Below, one piece after another: positions 17,536-26,810 of a DNA stretch of 33,003 bases. Source of the DNA: Deltaproteobacteria bacterium (lineage in GTDB: Bacteria > JAMCPX01); contig JAMCVD010000134.1 of assembly GCA_023381995.1 (NCBI GenBank), positions 1-33,003 on the forward strand. The letters run 5' to 3'. The position numbers were made by a program, and so were the translations under genes. The notes beneath the pieces were generated by a model, which ran no database searches, was not told the origin of the DNA, and worked only from the letters and a program-made list of their open reading frames with translations. Numbering within the stretch: position 1 is the stretch's first letter; every line of letters starts with the position of its first letter.

Positions 17536-18831
17536 TTATACCATATTTCTCACGCGTTTGAGCTCTGCGTGCTGCAGCTTGATGGGACAAAATTCTCCAC
17601 ACATGCTGCAAACATCCGTATCCTGCAGTGAGACGGACTCCCTGTACTCCCTTGCCTTCTGGGGGTCGATCGCGAGCCTGTACTGGGACTCCCAATCCAT
17701 GGCCTTCCTTGCCTTTGCCATCTTTATGTCCCAATCCAGGGCGCCCTTAACGCCCCGTGCTATGTCTGCGGCATGCGCAGCTATCCTTGCAGCGATGATG
17801 CCCTGCTTGACGTCCTCGATGTCCGGCAGTCTCAAGTGCTCAGCAGGGGTAACATAGCACAGAAAGTCCGCACCCGCCATACCAGCAATGGCCCCGCCGA
17901 TTGCCGACGTTATATGGTCATAGCCGGGCGCAATATCGGTTACGAGGGGCCCGAGCACATAAAACGGCGCTCCGTCGCACAGCCGTTTCTCGAGCTTGAT
18001 ATTGGTCTCTATCTGATCGATGGGCACATGACCTGGTCCCTCTATCATTACCCCAACGCCCCGTTCGACGGCATACCTGGCAAGCTCTCCGAGTATTATC
18101 AGCTCCTGTACCTGCCCCCTGTCGGTGGCGTCCGCAAGCGCTCCGGGCCTCAGGCCGTCTCCGAGGCTTATGACGACATCGTACCGCTCGAGGATCTCTA
18201 CGAGTCTGTCGTAATGCTCAAAGAACGGGTTTTCCTTGTCGTTGTACTCCATCCATTCCATCATCAATGCGCCGCCCCTGCTCACAACGTCGAGCAGCCT
18301 GCCCTGCCTCTTGAACCTCTCCACGGACTCCCTCGTAACACCGCTGTGTATCGTCATGAAGTCAACGCCCTGCTCCGCCTGCTCCCCGATAGTATCGAAC
18401 ATCTCGTCGACCGTAAGCTTAAACATCGATCTGTGCTTCCTGACCGAGTTCACGACACTCTGGTATATGGGGACGGTCCCCACGGGTACCGTCGAATTAC
18501 CGAGGATTTCTTTCCTGATCCTGTCTATAGTGCCGCCCGTGGAAAGGTCCATGACGACGTCGGCCTTATACCCGATGCTTACCATAAGCTTCTTGAGCTC
18601 GTCCTCGATATTCGGCTTGTCCTCCGAAGAGCCTATGTTTGAATTGATCTTTACGGACAGCCCTTCACCGATGCCGACCGGGCTTATATTATGGTTTTTA
18701 TTTTTCAATATGGCAATCTTTCCGCGGCTTACCCGCTCAAGCATGGCCTCGATGGGCATGCCCTCTTTCTCTGCAACGAACCTTACCTCATCGGTTGCCG
18801 TACCTTTGACTGCTGACAGAATATGGCTCAT
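17536..18831 (-). CDS. thiC: Phosphomethylpyrimidine synthase ThiC
   Basis: MDLSTGGTIDRIRKEIL...MIEGPGHVPIDQIETNI...CSMCGEFCPIK. Confidence 0.97.
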   Translation of the reverse strand: MSHILSAVKGTATDEVRFVAEKEGMPIEAMLERVSRGKIAILKNKNHNISPVGIGEGLSVKINSNIGSSEDKPNIEDELKKLMVSIGYKADVVMDLSTGGTIDRIRKEILGNSTVPVGTVPIYQSVVNSVRKHRSMFKLTVDEMFDTIGEQAEQGVDFMTIHSGVTRESVERFKRQGRLLDVVSRGGALMMEWMEYNDKENPFFEHYDRLVEILERYDVVISLGDGLRPGALADATDRGQVQELIILGELARYAVERGVGVMIEGPGHVPIDQIETNIKLEKRLCDGAPFYVLGPLVTDIAPGYDHITSAIGGAIAGMAGADFLCYVTPAEHLRLPDIEDVKQGIIAARIAAHAADIARGVKGALDWDIKMAKARKAMDWESQYRLAIDPQKAREYRESVSLQDTDVCSMCGEFCPIKLQHAELKRVRNMV

Positions 18832-18889
18832 GTATTGTCCTCTTTTTCAGTAAGATAACAAAAGAACGCACAATAATCAATAGCAGCCA

Positions 18890-19798
18890 TCAATAGTTAT
18901 GTCGTATAAATTTCCCCGCCGAGACCAATGCACCGACCAGCCCGAGTACGGTAGCGGCTATGAGTATCACGGCTATCGTCTCGCCCGAGAGAAACGAGAT
19001 ATTGACATTCACGAACAGAGAGCCGAGCGTACGGTGCAGCCTGTACAAAAAGAACTTATAGACAAGATAGAGCAAGACGACAGAGAGTCCTGTCCCACAC
19101 ACGACCTGGGCCATGCCCTCGAGCACAAAGGGCAGCTCTATAAACACGTTCGTTGCACCGACCAGCTTCATTATCTCTATCTCGTCCTTCCTCGAAAAGA
19201 TGGACATCCTTATCGTATTGGACACTATGATCAATACGGCAGACAGCATGAACCCTCCGATGCCGATGCCGAGCATCTTGACAATGATCAGCAGCTCTGA
19301 GAACCTCTCGGTAACCCCCTGTCCGTACTGCACATCTGATATGCCCGATACGCCCTTCAATGAATCGGCAAGCCTTCCCACCGCCTTGTCGCTTATCACC
19401 CTGTCTTTAACGGTGATCACGAAATATGCAGGCAGGACGTCCTGGCTCACGCCGCTCAGGATTGCGGATTGTCCCTTGAGCTCTTTCTTGAACTCGTCCA
19501 GGGCGTCCTCCTTGGAGTAGAAGTGTATGCCCTTTATGTCTTCGTTCTTCCGCAACTGGCCCTCGATGGCATTTATCTGCTGCACGCTCAACCCGTCTTT
19601 CAGGTAGGCGACGACCTTTATCCTGCCCTTCCATTCTTCGAGTACCGAACTCACGTTCCTGTATATTACAAAGAAGACATTCAGGATCAGGAAGGCGACC
19701 GCTATGGTTATGACTGTCACGACGTTCAGGTATAAATTCGTCTTCATCCCTTTGAAGGTCGTCGTTATGAAATAGGAGACCCGCTCAATTATGCCCAT
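18890..19798 (-). CDS. ftsX: Cell division protein FtsX
   Basis: FtsX-like permease topology; directly downstream of ftsE. Confidence 0.9.
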   Translation of the reverse strand: MGIIERVSYFITTTFKGMKTNLYLNVVTVITIAVAFLILNVFFVIYRNVSSVLEEWKGRIKVVAYLKDGLSVQQINAIEGQLRKNEDIKGIHFYSKEDALDEFKKELKGQSAILSGVSQDVLPAYFVITVKDRVISDKAVGRLADSLKGVSGISDVQYGQGVTERFSELLIIVKMLGIGIGGFMLSAVLIIVSNTIRMSIFSRKDEIEIMKLVGATNVFIELPFVLEGMAQVVCGTGLSVVLLYLVYKFFLYRLHRTLGSLFVNVNISFLSGETIAVILIAATVLGLVGALVSAGKFIRHNY

Positions 19799-19816
19799 GA
19801 TATCCTCCGGCCCTGT

Positions 19817-20476
19817 CTATTGTTTTTCCATGATCCTTCCGTGTTCGAGGACGATAACACGCCTCGTATAACGAGTTATAAGGTTCTTGTCATGCGTGGC
19901 CACCACGACGGTAGTGCCTTTTATGTTAACGTCCTCAAAGAGCTTCATGACGTCCAGGGTCAGGTCCGGATCGAGGTTGCCCGTCGGCTCATCGGCGAGC
20001 AGGATCGCCGGCTCGCTGACAAGGGCCCTTGCGATGGATACCCTCTGCTGCTCTCCGCCAGAGAGCCGTAAGGGATAAAAGTTGAGCTTGTGCTGCAGAC
20101 CGACCAGCTTGAGCATCTCCCAGACCTTTTTTTTGATCTCCTTCCTCGGCATGCCGAGCACCGAGAGCGAAAGGGCGACATTGTCGAACACCGTTCTGTC
20201 GTAGAGCAGCTTGAAGTCCTGGAACACGACGCCTATGTTCCTCCTTAAGAAAGGTACCGCCGACTTCTTCAGCCTCGTTATATTGTACCCATTGATTATT
20301 ATCTGCCCCTTTGTGGGCATCTCTGCAAGGAACATGAGCTTCAAAAGGGTCGATTTGCCTGCACCGCTCGGTCCGGTTATGAAGGCAAACTCGCCTTTCT
20401 CTATCTGCAGGCTTATGTCCTCGAGGGCGGCGCTGCCTTTCATATAGTGCTTGTACACGTGAAAAAGCTGGATCAT
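19817..20476 (-). CDS. ftsE: Cell division ATP-binding protein FtsE
   Basis: GPSGAGKSTLL, LSGGEQQRVSIARALV, LLADEPTGNLD. Confidence 0.95.
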   Translation of the reverse strand: MIQLFHVYKHYMKGSAALEDISLQIEKGEFAFITGPSGAGKSTLLKLMFLAEMPTKGQIIINGYNITRLKKSAVPFLRRNIGVVFQDFKLLYDRTVFDNVALSLSVLGMPRKEIKKKVWEMLKLVGLQHKLNFYPLRLSGGEQQRVSIARALVSEPAILLADEPTGNLDPDLTLDVMKLFEDVNIKGTTVVVATHDKNLITRYTRRVIVLEHGRIMEKQ

Positions 20477-21423
20477 TATCCCCGCTTTTTTCTTTCAATT
20501 ACCCGTTCAACCGACGCTACTATATGGGAGGTCGTAAGACCGAAATACTCCAGGAGTTCTTCCGAAGTGCCCGAGGTCCCAAAGGTGTCCTGGACACCGA
20601 CGAACTCAACGGGTACAGGGCAGCGCCTCACAACGACCTCTGCCACGGCAGAGCCGAGGCCCCCGATGATGGAATGCTCTTCAGCCGTGACGATTGCCCC
20701 CGTCTGTCTGGCGGCCTGAACGATGGCGACCTCGTCGATGGGCTTTATGGTCGACATATTTATGACCCTCGCGTGTATGCCTCTCGCGGACAATTCTTTT
20801 CCCGCCTCGACGGCCTTGGCCGTCATGACGCCGGCCGATATGATCGAGACATCAGTGCCGTCCGCCATCGTCGACGACCGCCCGATTGTAAACTCGCACC
20901 CGTCATCGAATACGACGGGCACCTTCATCCTTCCGAGTCGTACGAACACGGGACCTCTATACCTTGCTATCTCCATGATGGCCCTCTCCGTCTCTACGGC
21001 ATCGGCAGGGACGATCACGGTCATCCCTGGTATCGAGCGCATCAGCGAGATGTCTTCTACAGACTGATGTGACCCGCCGTCCTCGCCCACCGTAACGCCG
21101 CTGTGCGTCGCAACGATCTTGACGTTGAGTTCCGCATACGCAATGGACTGCCTTACCTGCTCCCATGCCCTGCCGGAAGCGAATATCGCAAACGTGCTCG
21201 CATAGGGGATCTTGCCGACGGCCGAGAGCCCTGCGGCAGCGCCCATAAGGTTCTGCTCCGCTATGCCCATATTGAAAAACCTGTCCGGGAAGCGCTTCGC
21301 AAACATGCCCGTCTTCGTGGACGACGACAGATCGCCGTCGAGCACCACGACCTTGGGCTCCTGCTCCCCGAGCGCAACGAGCGCCTTCCCGTAAGCATCG
21401 CGGGTGGCGATCATCTCCGGCAC
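20476..21423 (-). CDS. Transketolase C-terminal subunit
   Basis: RFFNMGIAEQNLMGAAAGLS...THSGVTVGEDGGSHQSVED...TAEEHSIIGGLGSAVAE. Confidence 0.93.
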   Translation of the reverse strand: MPEMIATRDAYGKALVALGEQEPKVVVLDGDLSSSTKTGMFAKRFPDRFFNMGIAEQNLMGAAAGLSAVGKIPYASTFAIFASGRAWEQVRQSIAYAELNVKIVATHSGVTVGEDGGSHQSVEDISLMRSIPGMTVIVPADAVETERAIMEIARYRGPVFVRLGRMKVPVVFDDGCEFTIGRSSTMADGTDVSIISAGVMTAKAVEAGKELSARGIHARVINMSTIKPIDEVAIVQAARQTGAIVTAEEHSIIGGLGSAVAEVVVRRCPVPVEFVGVQDTFGTSGTSEELLEYFGLTTSHIVASVERVIERKKRG

Positions 21424-22286
21424 GACTCAAGCTCCTCTATGGCTATCTTCAGCTCCTCATCCGTCGGCGGGACACCATGGTAGTGTACCTTGTTCTCGAA
21501 CAGGGAGACACCCTTGCCCTTCAACGTCTTCGCTATGACCACGGTCGGTCGCCCTTTTATCTCCCTTGCCACATGAAACGCGCTGCGGAGTGCAGAGAAG
21601 CTGTGTCCGTCGACATTTATGACGTTCCAGCCGAACCCCTTCCACTTGTCCGAGAGCGGCTCTACGTTCATAATATCCTCCACAGCGCCATCTATCTGGA
21701 GTCCGTTCCTGTCAACGATGGCGCAGATATTGTCGAGTTCGTAGTGCGCGGACGCCATTGCGGCCTCCCACACCTGTCCCTCCTGGAGCTCTCCGTCGCC
21801 GAGCAGCACATACACCCTGCTGTCAAAGCGGTCTATCTTCAGGCCGAGCGCCATACCGACCCCCATCGAAAGCCCCTGTCCGAGAGAGCCTGTCGACACC
21901 TCGATGCCCCTCGTCTTTTTACTGTCCGGATGCCCCTGCAGGACTGTTCCGAGTCTACGAAGGGTAAGCAGCTCTTTTTTGTCGAAGTACCCTGAGTCGG
22001 CCAGCACGGCGTATATCGCCGGCGCCGCATGCCCCTTGGACAGGATGAACCTGTCCCTCGACGGCAGCGCCGGGTCCCCGGGGTCGTGCTTCATCTCTTC
22101 GTAGAACAGCTCGACAAGTATCTCGACGCACGACAGGGAGCCGCCCGTATGCCCGGAACGCGCGATGTTCAGCATCTTCAGGATATCGATCCTGATGTTG
22201 GTCGCCTTGTGCTCCAGTCTCCTGTCCGCCGACAGCGTCTGCGACATGTTCTCAGGCAGTCCCTGATCCAACGCCCCTGCCCTCAT
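21411..22286 (-). CDS. Transketolase N-terminal subunit
   Basis: SGHTGGSLSCVEILVELF...RDRFILSKGHAAPAIYAVL...GSLGQGLSMGVGMALG..LLGDGELQEGQVWEA. Confidence 0.93.
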   Translation of the reverse strand: MRAGALDQGLPENMSQTLSADRRLEHKATNIRIDILKMLNIARSGHTGGSLSCVEILVELFYEEMKHDPGDPALPSRDRFILSKGHAAPAIYAVLADSGYFDKKELLTLRRLGTVLQGHPDSKKTRGIEVSTGSLGQGLSMGVGMALGLKIDRFDSRVYVLLGDGELQEGQVWEAAMASAHYELDNICAIVDRNGLQIDGAVEDIMNVEPLSDKWKGFGWNVINVDGHSFSALRSAFHVAREIKGRPTVVIAKTLKGKGVSLFENKVHYHGVPPTDEELKIAIEELESCRR

Positions 22287-22690
22287 TTTTCCTCCGTGGT
22301 CTCTACAAGGTAATCGAGTATTACCTCGTCGAGGTTCTTGGTCTCCTCATCGAGGTTCAAGGTCTTCTCTCTCGGCCCCGCAGACTTTCCCTCCTGCTTG
22401 TCCACGCCCTTGCCGTCTATAAGGTCCTTTACGAGGACGTGAGAGTCGTACGTACCGTCCCTCAGTTCCGTGACCATCTTTTTGTGCTGCTCCTTCATTA
22501 TGTCCGCCACGACCTTCTCGAGATCGTTCACCTTTATGATGTCCATATAGCTCGTCTTCTTCGTCGCTATTATATTCCCCCCTATAAAGAGGTGGGTCAT
22601 GATGAACGGGTTCTCTTTCCCGCTGTCCTCCGTCTGGACGTGGAACGTAATGCCTTTATGGATTATGTTGTGGTTGTAGCCTGGAAGCAT
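22283..22690 (-). CDS. Conserved hypothetical protein
   Basis: 135 aa; YNHNIIHKGITFHVQTEDSGKENPFIMTHLFIGGNIIATKK; overlaps the transketolase start. Confidence 0.7.
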   Translation of the reverse strand: MLPGYNHNIIHKGITFHVQTEDSGKENPFIMTHLFIGGNIIATKKTSYMDIIKVNDLEKVVADIMKEQHKKMVTELRDGTYDSHVLVKDLIDGKGVDKQEGKSAGPREKTLNLDEETKNLDEVILDYLVETTEEK

Positions 22691-22700
22691 ACCCCTGCTT

Positions 22701-23177
22701 CTATTTCTTCTTCATGCGGCCGTCTATGCTCAGCATAAACTTCTTTGTAAAAAGGAATACGACGGTCACTACAAGGAATATCGTGTCCCTTATCAGTATC
22801 GCCGAGCCGATCTTCTCGTTCATGCCGAATATATCGAAACAGCCGCACTCCATCGAGACCCCCCTGTGCATGTTTACCGCTACCGCGATGATGAAAGACA
22901 CGAGTAGCAGGCCGAGCGACAGGGAAGCACCGCGTATGCCGAAGCCGACGATAAGCATCGCGCCTGAAATAATCTCGATCCATGGCAGGACATAGGCAAA
23001 GAGCTTCGCGAGGCCCATGGGGAGGATATCGAAGTTTATGACGGTAGAGACAAGCACATCCGGATGGAGTAGCTTGCCGTACGCCGCTATGATAAACACC
23101 ACGCCGAGTACCAACCGTAATACGAGGACAATCACCGGCCTCAGCATTGCAAGGTTTACAATACATTTCCTTTCCAT
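22701..23177 (-). CDS. DoxX/MauE-like membrane protein
   Basis: LRLVLGVVFIIAAYGKLLHPD...LPWIEIISGAMLIVGFGIRGASL; ATG at 23177. Confidence 0.85.
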   Translation of the reverse strand: MERKCIVNLAMLRPVIVLVLRLVLGVVFIIAAYGKLLHPDVLVSTVINFDILPMGLAKLFAYVLPWIEIISGAMLIVGFGIRGASLSLGLLLVSFIIAVAVNMHRGVSMECGCFDIFGMNEKIGSAILIRDTIFLVVTVVFLFTKKFMLSIDGRMKKK

Positions 23178-23178
23178 A

Positions 23179-23676
23179 TCAAGGCTCCCTTCCGACCGAT
23201 ATCGGCAGGCGGGCATTTATCCATCCCGGCCAGCCGCCCGTCATGACATAAACCTCCGTATACCCCAATGCCCTGAGGTCCTTTGCCACGTCCACGCTTA
23301 GCCCGCAGCCCGTCCCGTGGCAGTAGGTAATAATCTTTTTGTCCTTCGTCAAAAGCTTTTCATACTCTGGATAGTCCTGCTGAAACTGGTCATACGGTAT
23401 GTTGATTGCACCCTTCACATGGCCTTCACGGTACTCCGCACTATCCCTCGTGTCTATAAACACAGCGCTGTTGCTGGTATAGCTGCTATACGCATCCTCT
23501 ATGCTTATGGTTTTCATCGAAGATATCTCCTGTACATAGCTTTCGGGAAAATTGAGTCTGCCCGCTGCTCCCTCATTGGGCATAACACTATGTACACCAA
23601 CCCCAAGAATGAAGGAGATCAAATAGACCCCCGCAGTTGTCATGAATACCGACCTCCATGACTTGTTTAAATCCAT
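23179..23676 (-). CDS. Membrane-anchored rhodanese-domain protein
   Basis: ISIEDAYSSYTSNSAVFIDTRDSAEYREGHVKGAINIPYDQF...IITYCHGTGCGLS; ATG at 23676. Confidence 0.9.
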   Translation of the reverse strand: MDLNKSWRSVFMTTAGVYLISFILGVGVHSVMPNEGAAGRLNFPESYVQEISSMKTISIEDAYSSYTSNSAVFIDTRDSAEYREGHVKGAINIPYDQFQQDYPEYEKLLTKDKKIITYCHGTGCGLSVDVAKDLRALGYTEVYVMTGGWPGWINARLPISVGREP

Positions 23677-24092
23677 TCTTCTACCTCCCATATCCATCCA
23701 CCGCCAAGGACCTCGTTGTCTCTGTAAAAGACCGCTGCCTGCCCGGGAGTAATGGCCTTTTGAGGTGAATCAAATTTCACGATTATCCTATCATCCTTTT
23801 TGCTGATCTCAGCTTCCTTTCCCGAATGTCTATACCTTATTTTAACGTCCGCACGCAGCGGGAGCGAAGGCGCTGCGCCCGATATCCAGTGTACCCCTCG
23901 CACGCTGAATGTGCCGGACAGGAGCCCTTCCTCGGTACCGATCGTTATACTGTTATCGGCAGTATTTTTGTTTATAACATAAACGGGCGCACTTGTATAC
24001 AAGCCAAGGCCCCTCCTCTGTCCTATCGTATAGAATGGCAGCCCCCTGTGCCTCCCCACCACTACTTTGTTCCCGTTTCTGATCTCTCCCAC
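23667..24092 (-). CDS. mnmA: tRNA 2-thiouridylase MnmA, C-terminal fragment (GTG start if translated separately)
   Basis: GRHRGLPFYTIGQRRGLGLYTSAPVYVI; same frame as the N-terminal fragment, separated by one TAA. Confidence 0.85.
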   Translation of the reverse strand: MGEIRNGNKVVVGRHRGLPFYTIGQRRGLGLYTSAPVYVINKNTADNSITIGTEEGLLSGTFSVRGVHWISGAAPSLPLRADVKIRYRHSGKEAEISKKDDRIIVKFDSPQKAITPGQAAVFYRDNEVLGGGWIWEVEEWI

Positions 24093-24098
24093 CGGCCA

Positions 24099-24770
24099 TT
24101 ACAGAGGCCCGTACCACTTTACGAATTCTCCAAGTCCGCCCTCCGGCAGGAAACACAGCTCCTGACTGTCCCTCTTGGAGCAGGTGACGAATTCCGCCTT
24201 TCTCGCGAGCTCTCGTACCGTGCCCTTCTCGAGCCCTCCGAGCGGGAACAGTGCCCTTGCAAGCCTCTGCTGGTCGAGCATGAACAAAAAATATGACTGG
24301 TCTTTGTTCGGATCGAGCGCTCTCTCGAGGTGGTACCCCTGCCCGTCCACTCGCACGCGGACATAATGGCCGGTGGCAACATAGTCATACTTGTTCTGCA
24401 ATGCGTAGTCCAGTAGTAGCCCGAACTTAAGCCGATCGTTGCAGACCACGCATGGGTTCGGGGTCCTTCCGCAGGAAAGCTCCCTTCCATAGTAGTCCAC
24501 GACGATCTCCTTGAACTGCCTCTGCATATCCAGTATCTCGAACTCTATGCCGATCTGCCGTGCGGTCTTCGCTGCATCGTCCAGATCCTCCGTCGAGCAA
24601 CATGGGTTTTCGGACCTGTACGCCCAGAGTTTCAGCGCGACGCCTTTGACGACATACCCCTGCTCTTTCAGCAGCAGTGCGGCAACTGAGCTGTCAACAC
24701 CGCCGCTCATGCCCGCTATAACGGTTTTTCTATGCTCGTGAGTCGTCATTTCCATTACCGGATGCTTCAC
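24099..24770 (-). CDS. mnmA: tRNA 2-thiouridylase MnmA, N-terminal catalytic fragment
   Basis: AGMSGGVDSSVAALLLKEQGY, CGRTPNPCVVCNDRLKFG, ATGHYVR, DQSYFLFML, SQELCFLPEGG; stop TAA at 24101-24099. Confidence 0.9.
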   Translation of the reverse strand: MKHPVMEMTTHEHRKTVIAGMSGGVDSSVAALLLKEQGYVVKGVALKLWAYRSENPCCSTEDLDDAAKTARQIGIEFEILDMQRQFKEIVVDYYGRELSCGRTPNPCVVCNDRLKFGLLLDYALQNKYDYVATGHYVRVRVDGQGYHLERALDPNKDQSYFLFMLDQQRLARALFPLGGLEKGTVRELARKAEFVTCSKRDSQELCFLPEGGLGEFVKWYGPL

Positions 24771-24791
24771 AGAACAACGTATACATCGCAG

Positions 24792-25736
24792 CTACACATT
24801 GTACAACTGCTTTATGTATTCTATCTCCTGCACAAGCCCTCTCTCCAATATTGCCTGCGGCCTGTAGCCGAGGCCTGCCTGCGCATTGGTCAGATCGGCA
24901 TAGGTGTCCCTTACATCGCCTCTCTGTGGCGGCTGAAATTCGATCTCCGTATTTTTGCCCGTAAGCTTTCCGATCATACGTACCGCATCGATCAAGCATA
25001 CACGGTCGCCGCCGCCTATATTGAAGACGGTACCGGGGGGCGCATCGAGCGCAAGCATGTTCGCATCGACGATATCGGAGACGTACGTGAAGTCCCGTGT
25101 CTGCCTCCCGTCGCCGTACAGTACGATCGGACTGCCTTCCAATGCTGATTTGATGAATCTATGGAACGCCATGTCCGGCCTCTGGCCGGGGCCATAGACG
25201 GTAAAATACCTCAAGCTCACGCACGGCACACCGAAATTATCATTGTAGACCTTGACGAGCTGTTCCCCGGCAAATTTCGTTACCCCGTACGGAGAATAGG
25301 GCATTTTGGTAGTGGACTCCCTCGCAGGCAGTTCGTGCGTATTGCCGTAAACGGATGAACTCGATGCGTACACCAGACGCCTTACCCTGCTGCCCTTCAG
25401 CGCCTCGAGCAGTCTCTGCGTCGCAACGATATTGTTTGCGACATAGGCATCAAAAAACTGCCCGAAGCTCCTCCCTATCCCCGGCTGTGCCGCCTCATGA
25501 AACACGTAATCGGCGCCATCGAGGAGGTGTTTCAGGTCCATGAGCGCGAGACTGCCTTCGACGAGCCTGAACCGTTCGTGCCGCTTCGGCGCCATAAGGT
25601 TCTTCTCTTTTATCCATCGTGGATAATAGTCCTCGAACGAGTCTATGCCGATGACATCGTACCCGTTTTCCAAGAGCCTCACCGAAAGGTGAGAGCCTAT
25701 AAAGCCGGCAGCGCCTGTCACAACCGCCTCTGTCAT
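24792..25736 (-). CDS. NAD-dependent epimerase/dehydratase (UDP-glucose 4-epimerase family)
   Basis: VVTGAAGFIGSHLSVRLLENGYDVIGID, YSPYGVTKFAGEQL; ATG at 25736. Confidence 0.92.
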   Translation of the reverse strand: MTEAVVTGAAGFIGSHLSVRLLENGYDVIGIDSFEDYYPRWIKEKNLMAPKRHERFRLVEGSLALMDLKHLLDGADYVFHEAAQPGIGRSFGQFFDAYVANNIVATQRLLEALKGSRVRRLVYASSSSVYGNTHELPARESTTKMPYSPYGVTKFAGEQLVKVYNDNFGVPCVSLRYFTVYGPGQRPDMAFHRFIKSALEGSPIVLYGDGRQTRDFTYVSDIVDANMLALDAPPGTVFNIGGGDRVCLIDAVRMIGKLTGKNTEIEFQPPQRGDVRDTYADLTNAQAGLGYRPQAILERGLVQEIEYIKQLYNV

Positions 25737-25737
25737 A

Positions 25738-26016
25738 CTACCCCTTTTGCTTCGCCGCACTGTGCCCGGCATAAAGCCGTCGGACAATGCCTCCGGTAAG
25801 CTGTCCGAAGAAAAAGGCGCCCACAAGCACCGGAAAGGTAACGAGCCTCCACCCCAATCCAGCAAGGAAACGGAGCGCGATGACGAAGGGCACCGGTATG
25901 TGGACGGACAAAAACCACTGTCTGGAAAAGGCCTTTACTTTCGACCGCCAGTAGCCAAACGGGATGTTAAGCGCAAACACAGCCACGGCCACAACCCACA
26001 GCGTCTTCATATGCAT
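25738..26016 (-). CDS. Small integral membrane protein
   Basis: Two to three hydrophobic segments; 1 nt upstream of the epimerase start. Confidence 0.65.
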   Translation of the reverse strand: MHMKTLWVVAVAVFALNIPFGYWRSKVKAFSRQWFLSVHIPVPFVIALRFLAGLGWRLVTFPVLVGAFFFGQLTGGIVRRLYAGHSAAKQKG

Positions 26017-26162
26017 CGTTTAACCCGAAAAATGCAATAGGGAAGTTTGCTCATTCGTTCGGGACACCCATGCGGGGCATGGGTCGTGCGATCCACCGAA
26101 GCTCTATAAGCTTTTTCTCATAAGGGATGGTATAACCCCCTGCCATCTGCTCTCTCGCCCTG

Positions 26163-26666
26163 TTATTTTATCAGTCCCCGAATCTCGCCGTCGGGGTGCT
26201 GGGTCGTATGAACGACGACGTACATTTTTCCGGACCTTATCCCATCGATAAGAGCGCCGAGTGGCTTGCCCGAAAGCGGGCCGATAAGCTCGTTTGCCGT
26301 GATCGTACCCTTTGCAAGAGTACCGTTGAACCTGCCCGCCTTCTCCATGGGCGCCATGCCCTTACGTGGGTACAGCCATGCTACCGGCGGACCGTTCCTG
26401 TCCGCGGACTCCATATGAATATGCGCCATCGTTACATTATCTATGTTGCGCACCATCAGCCGGTAAGAGAGTCCCTTGCCGTCACTGCTCAAAGAGAACA
26501 CGACCTTTCCCGTCGCCTTTGTGTCTACTTTCTGCGGAACGATGTTTTTACCCGAAAGATAAGCTGTAAACCTCAACGACCGTGCGCCTGCCGTAGAGGC
26601 GAGTACGAACGTTGCAACGGCCAGGACCACCGACGTGCCCACAGACTTAGCTGTTTTGTGTGTCAT
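26163..26666 (-). CDS. CHRD-domain secreted protein
   Basis: Signal-like N-terminus; [15 protein letters not shown]...[18 protein letters not shown]...[15 protein letters not shown]. Confidence 0.9.
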   Translation of the reverse strand: MTHKTAKSVGTSVVLAVATFVLASTAGARSLRFTAYLSGKNIVPQKVDTKATGKVVFSLSSDGKGLSYRLMVRNIDNVTMAHIHMESADRNGPPVAWLYPRKGMAPMEKAGRFNGTLAKGTITANELIGPLSGKPLGALIDGIRSGKMYVVVHTTQHPDGEIRGLIK

Positions 26667-26810
26667 AACCTTACCTCCTTGTTTTTGGCGTTCAGGTTAT
26701 ATTGTGCACTCCGTCGGCGATTATCAATAAAAACCTTTCCGGTCTCCATGCCCAGCGCAAGGCCGTGCCGCCTACTTGACCCTCACCCCCGTTGTGCACA
26801 TTATCAGAGT

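Noticed and set aside
17773-18642. 289-aa plus-strand ORF antisense to thiC
   Set aside because: Shadow ORF of the strongly conserved thiC; composition (His/Arg/Leu/Pro-rich) typical of an antisense frame in GC-rich DNA.
26196-26810. Upstream extension of the msrAB ORF (558 aa form)
   Set aside because: Low-complexity Arg/His/Cys-rich translation overlapping the CHRD gene antisense; the ATG at 26811 gives a signal peptide followed by MsrA.
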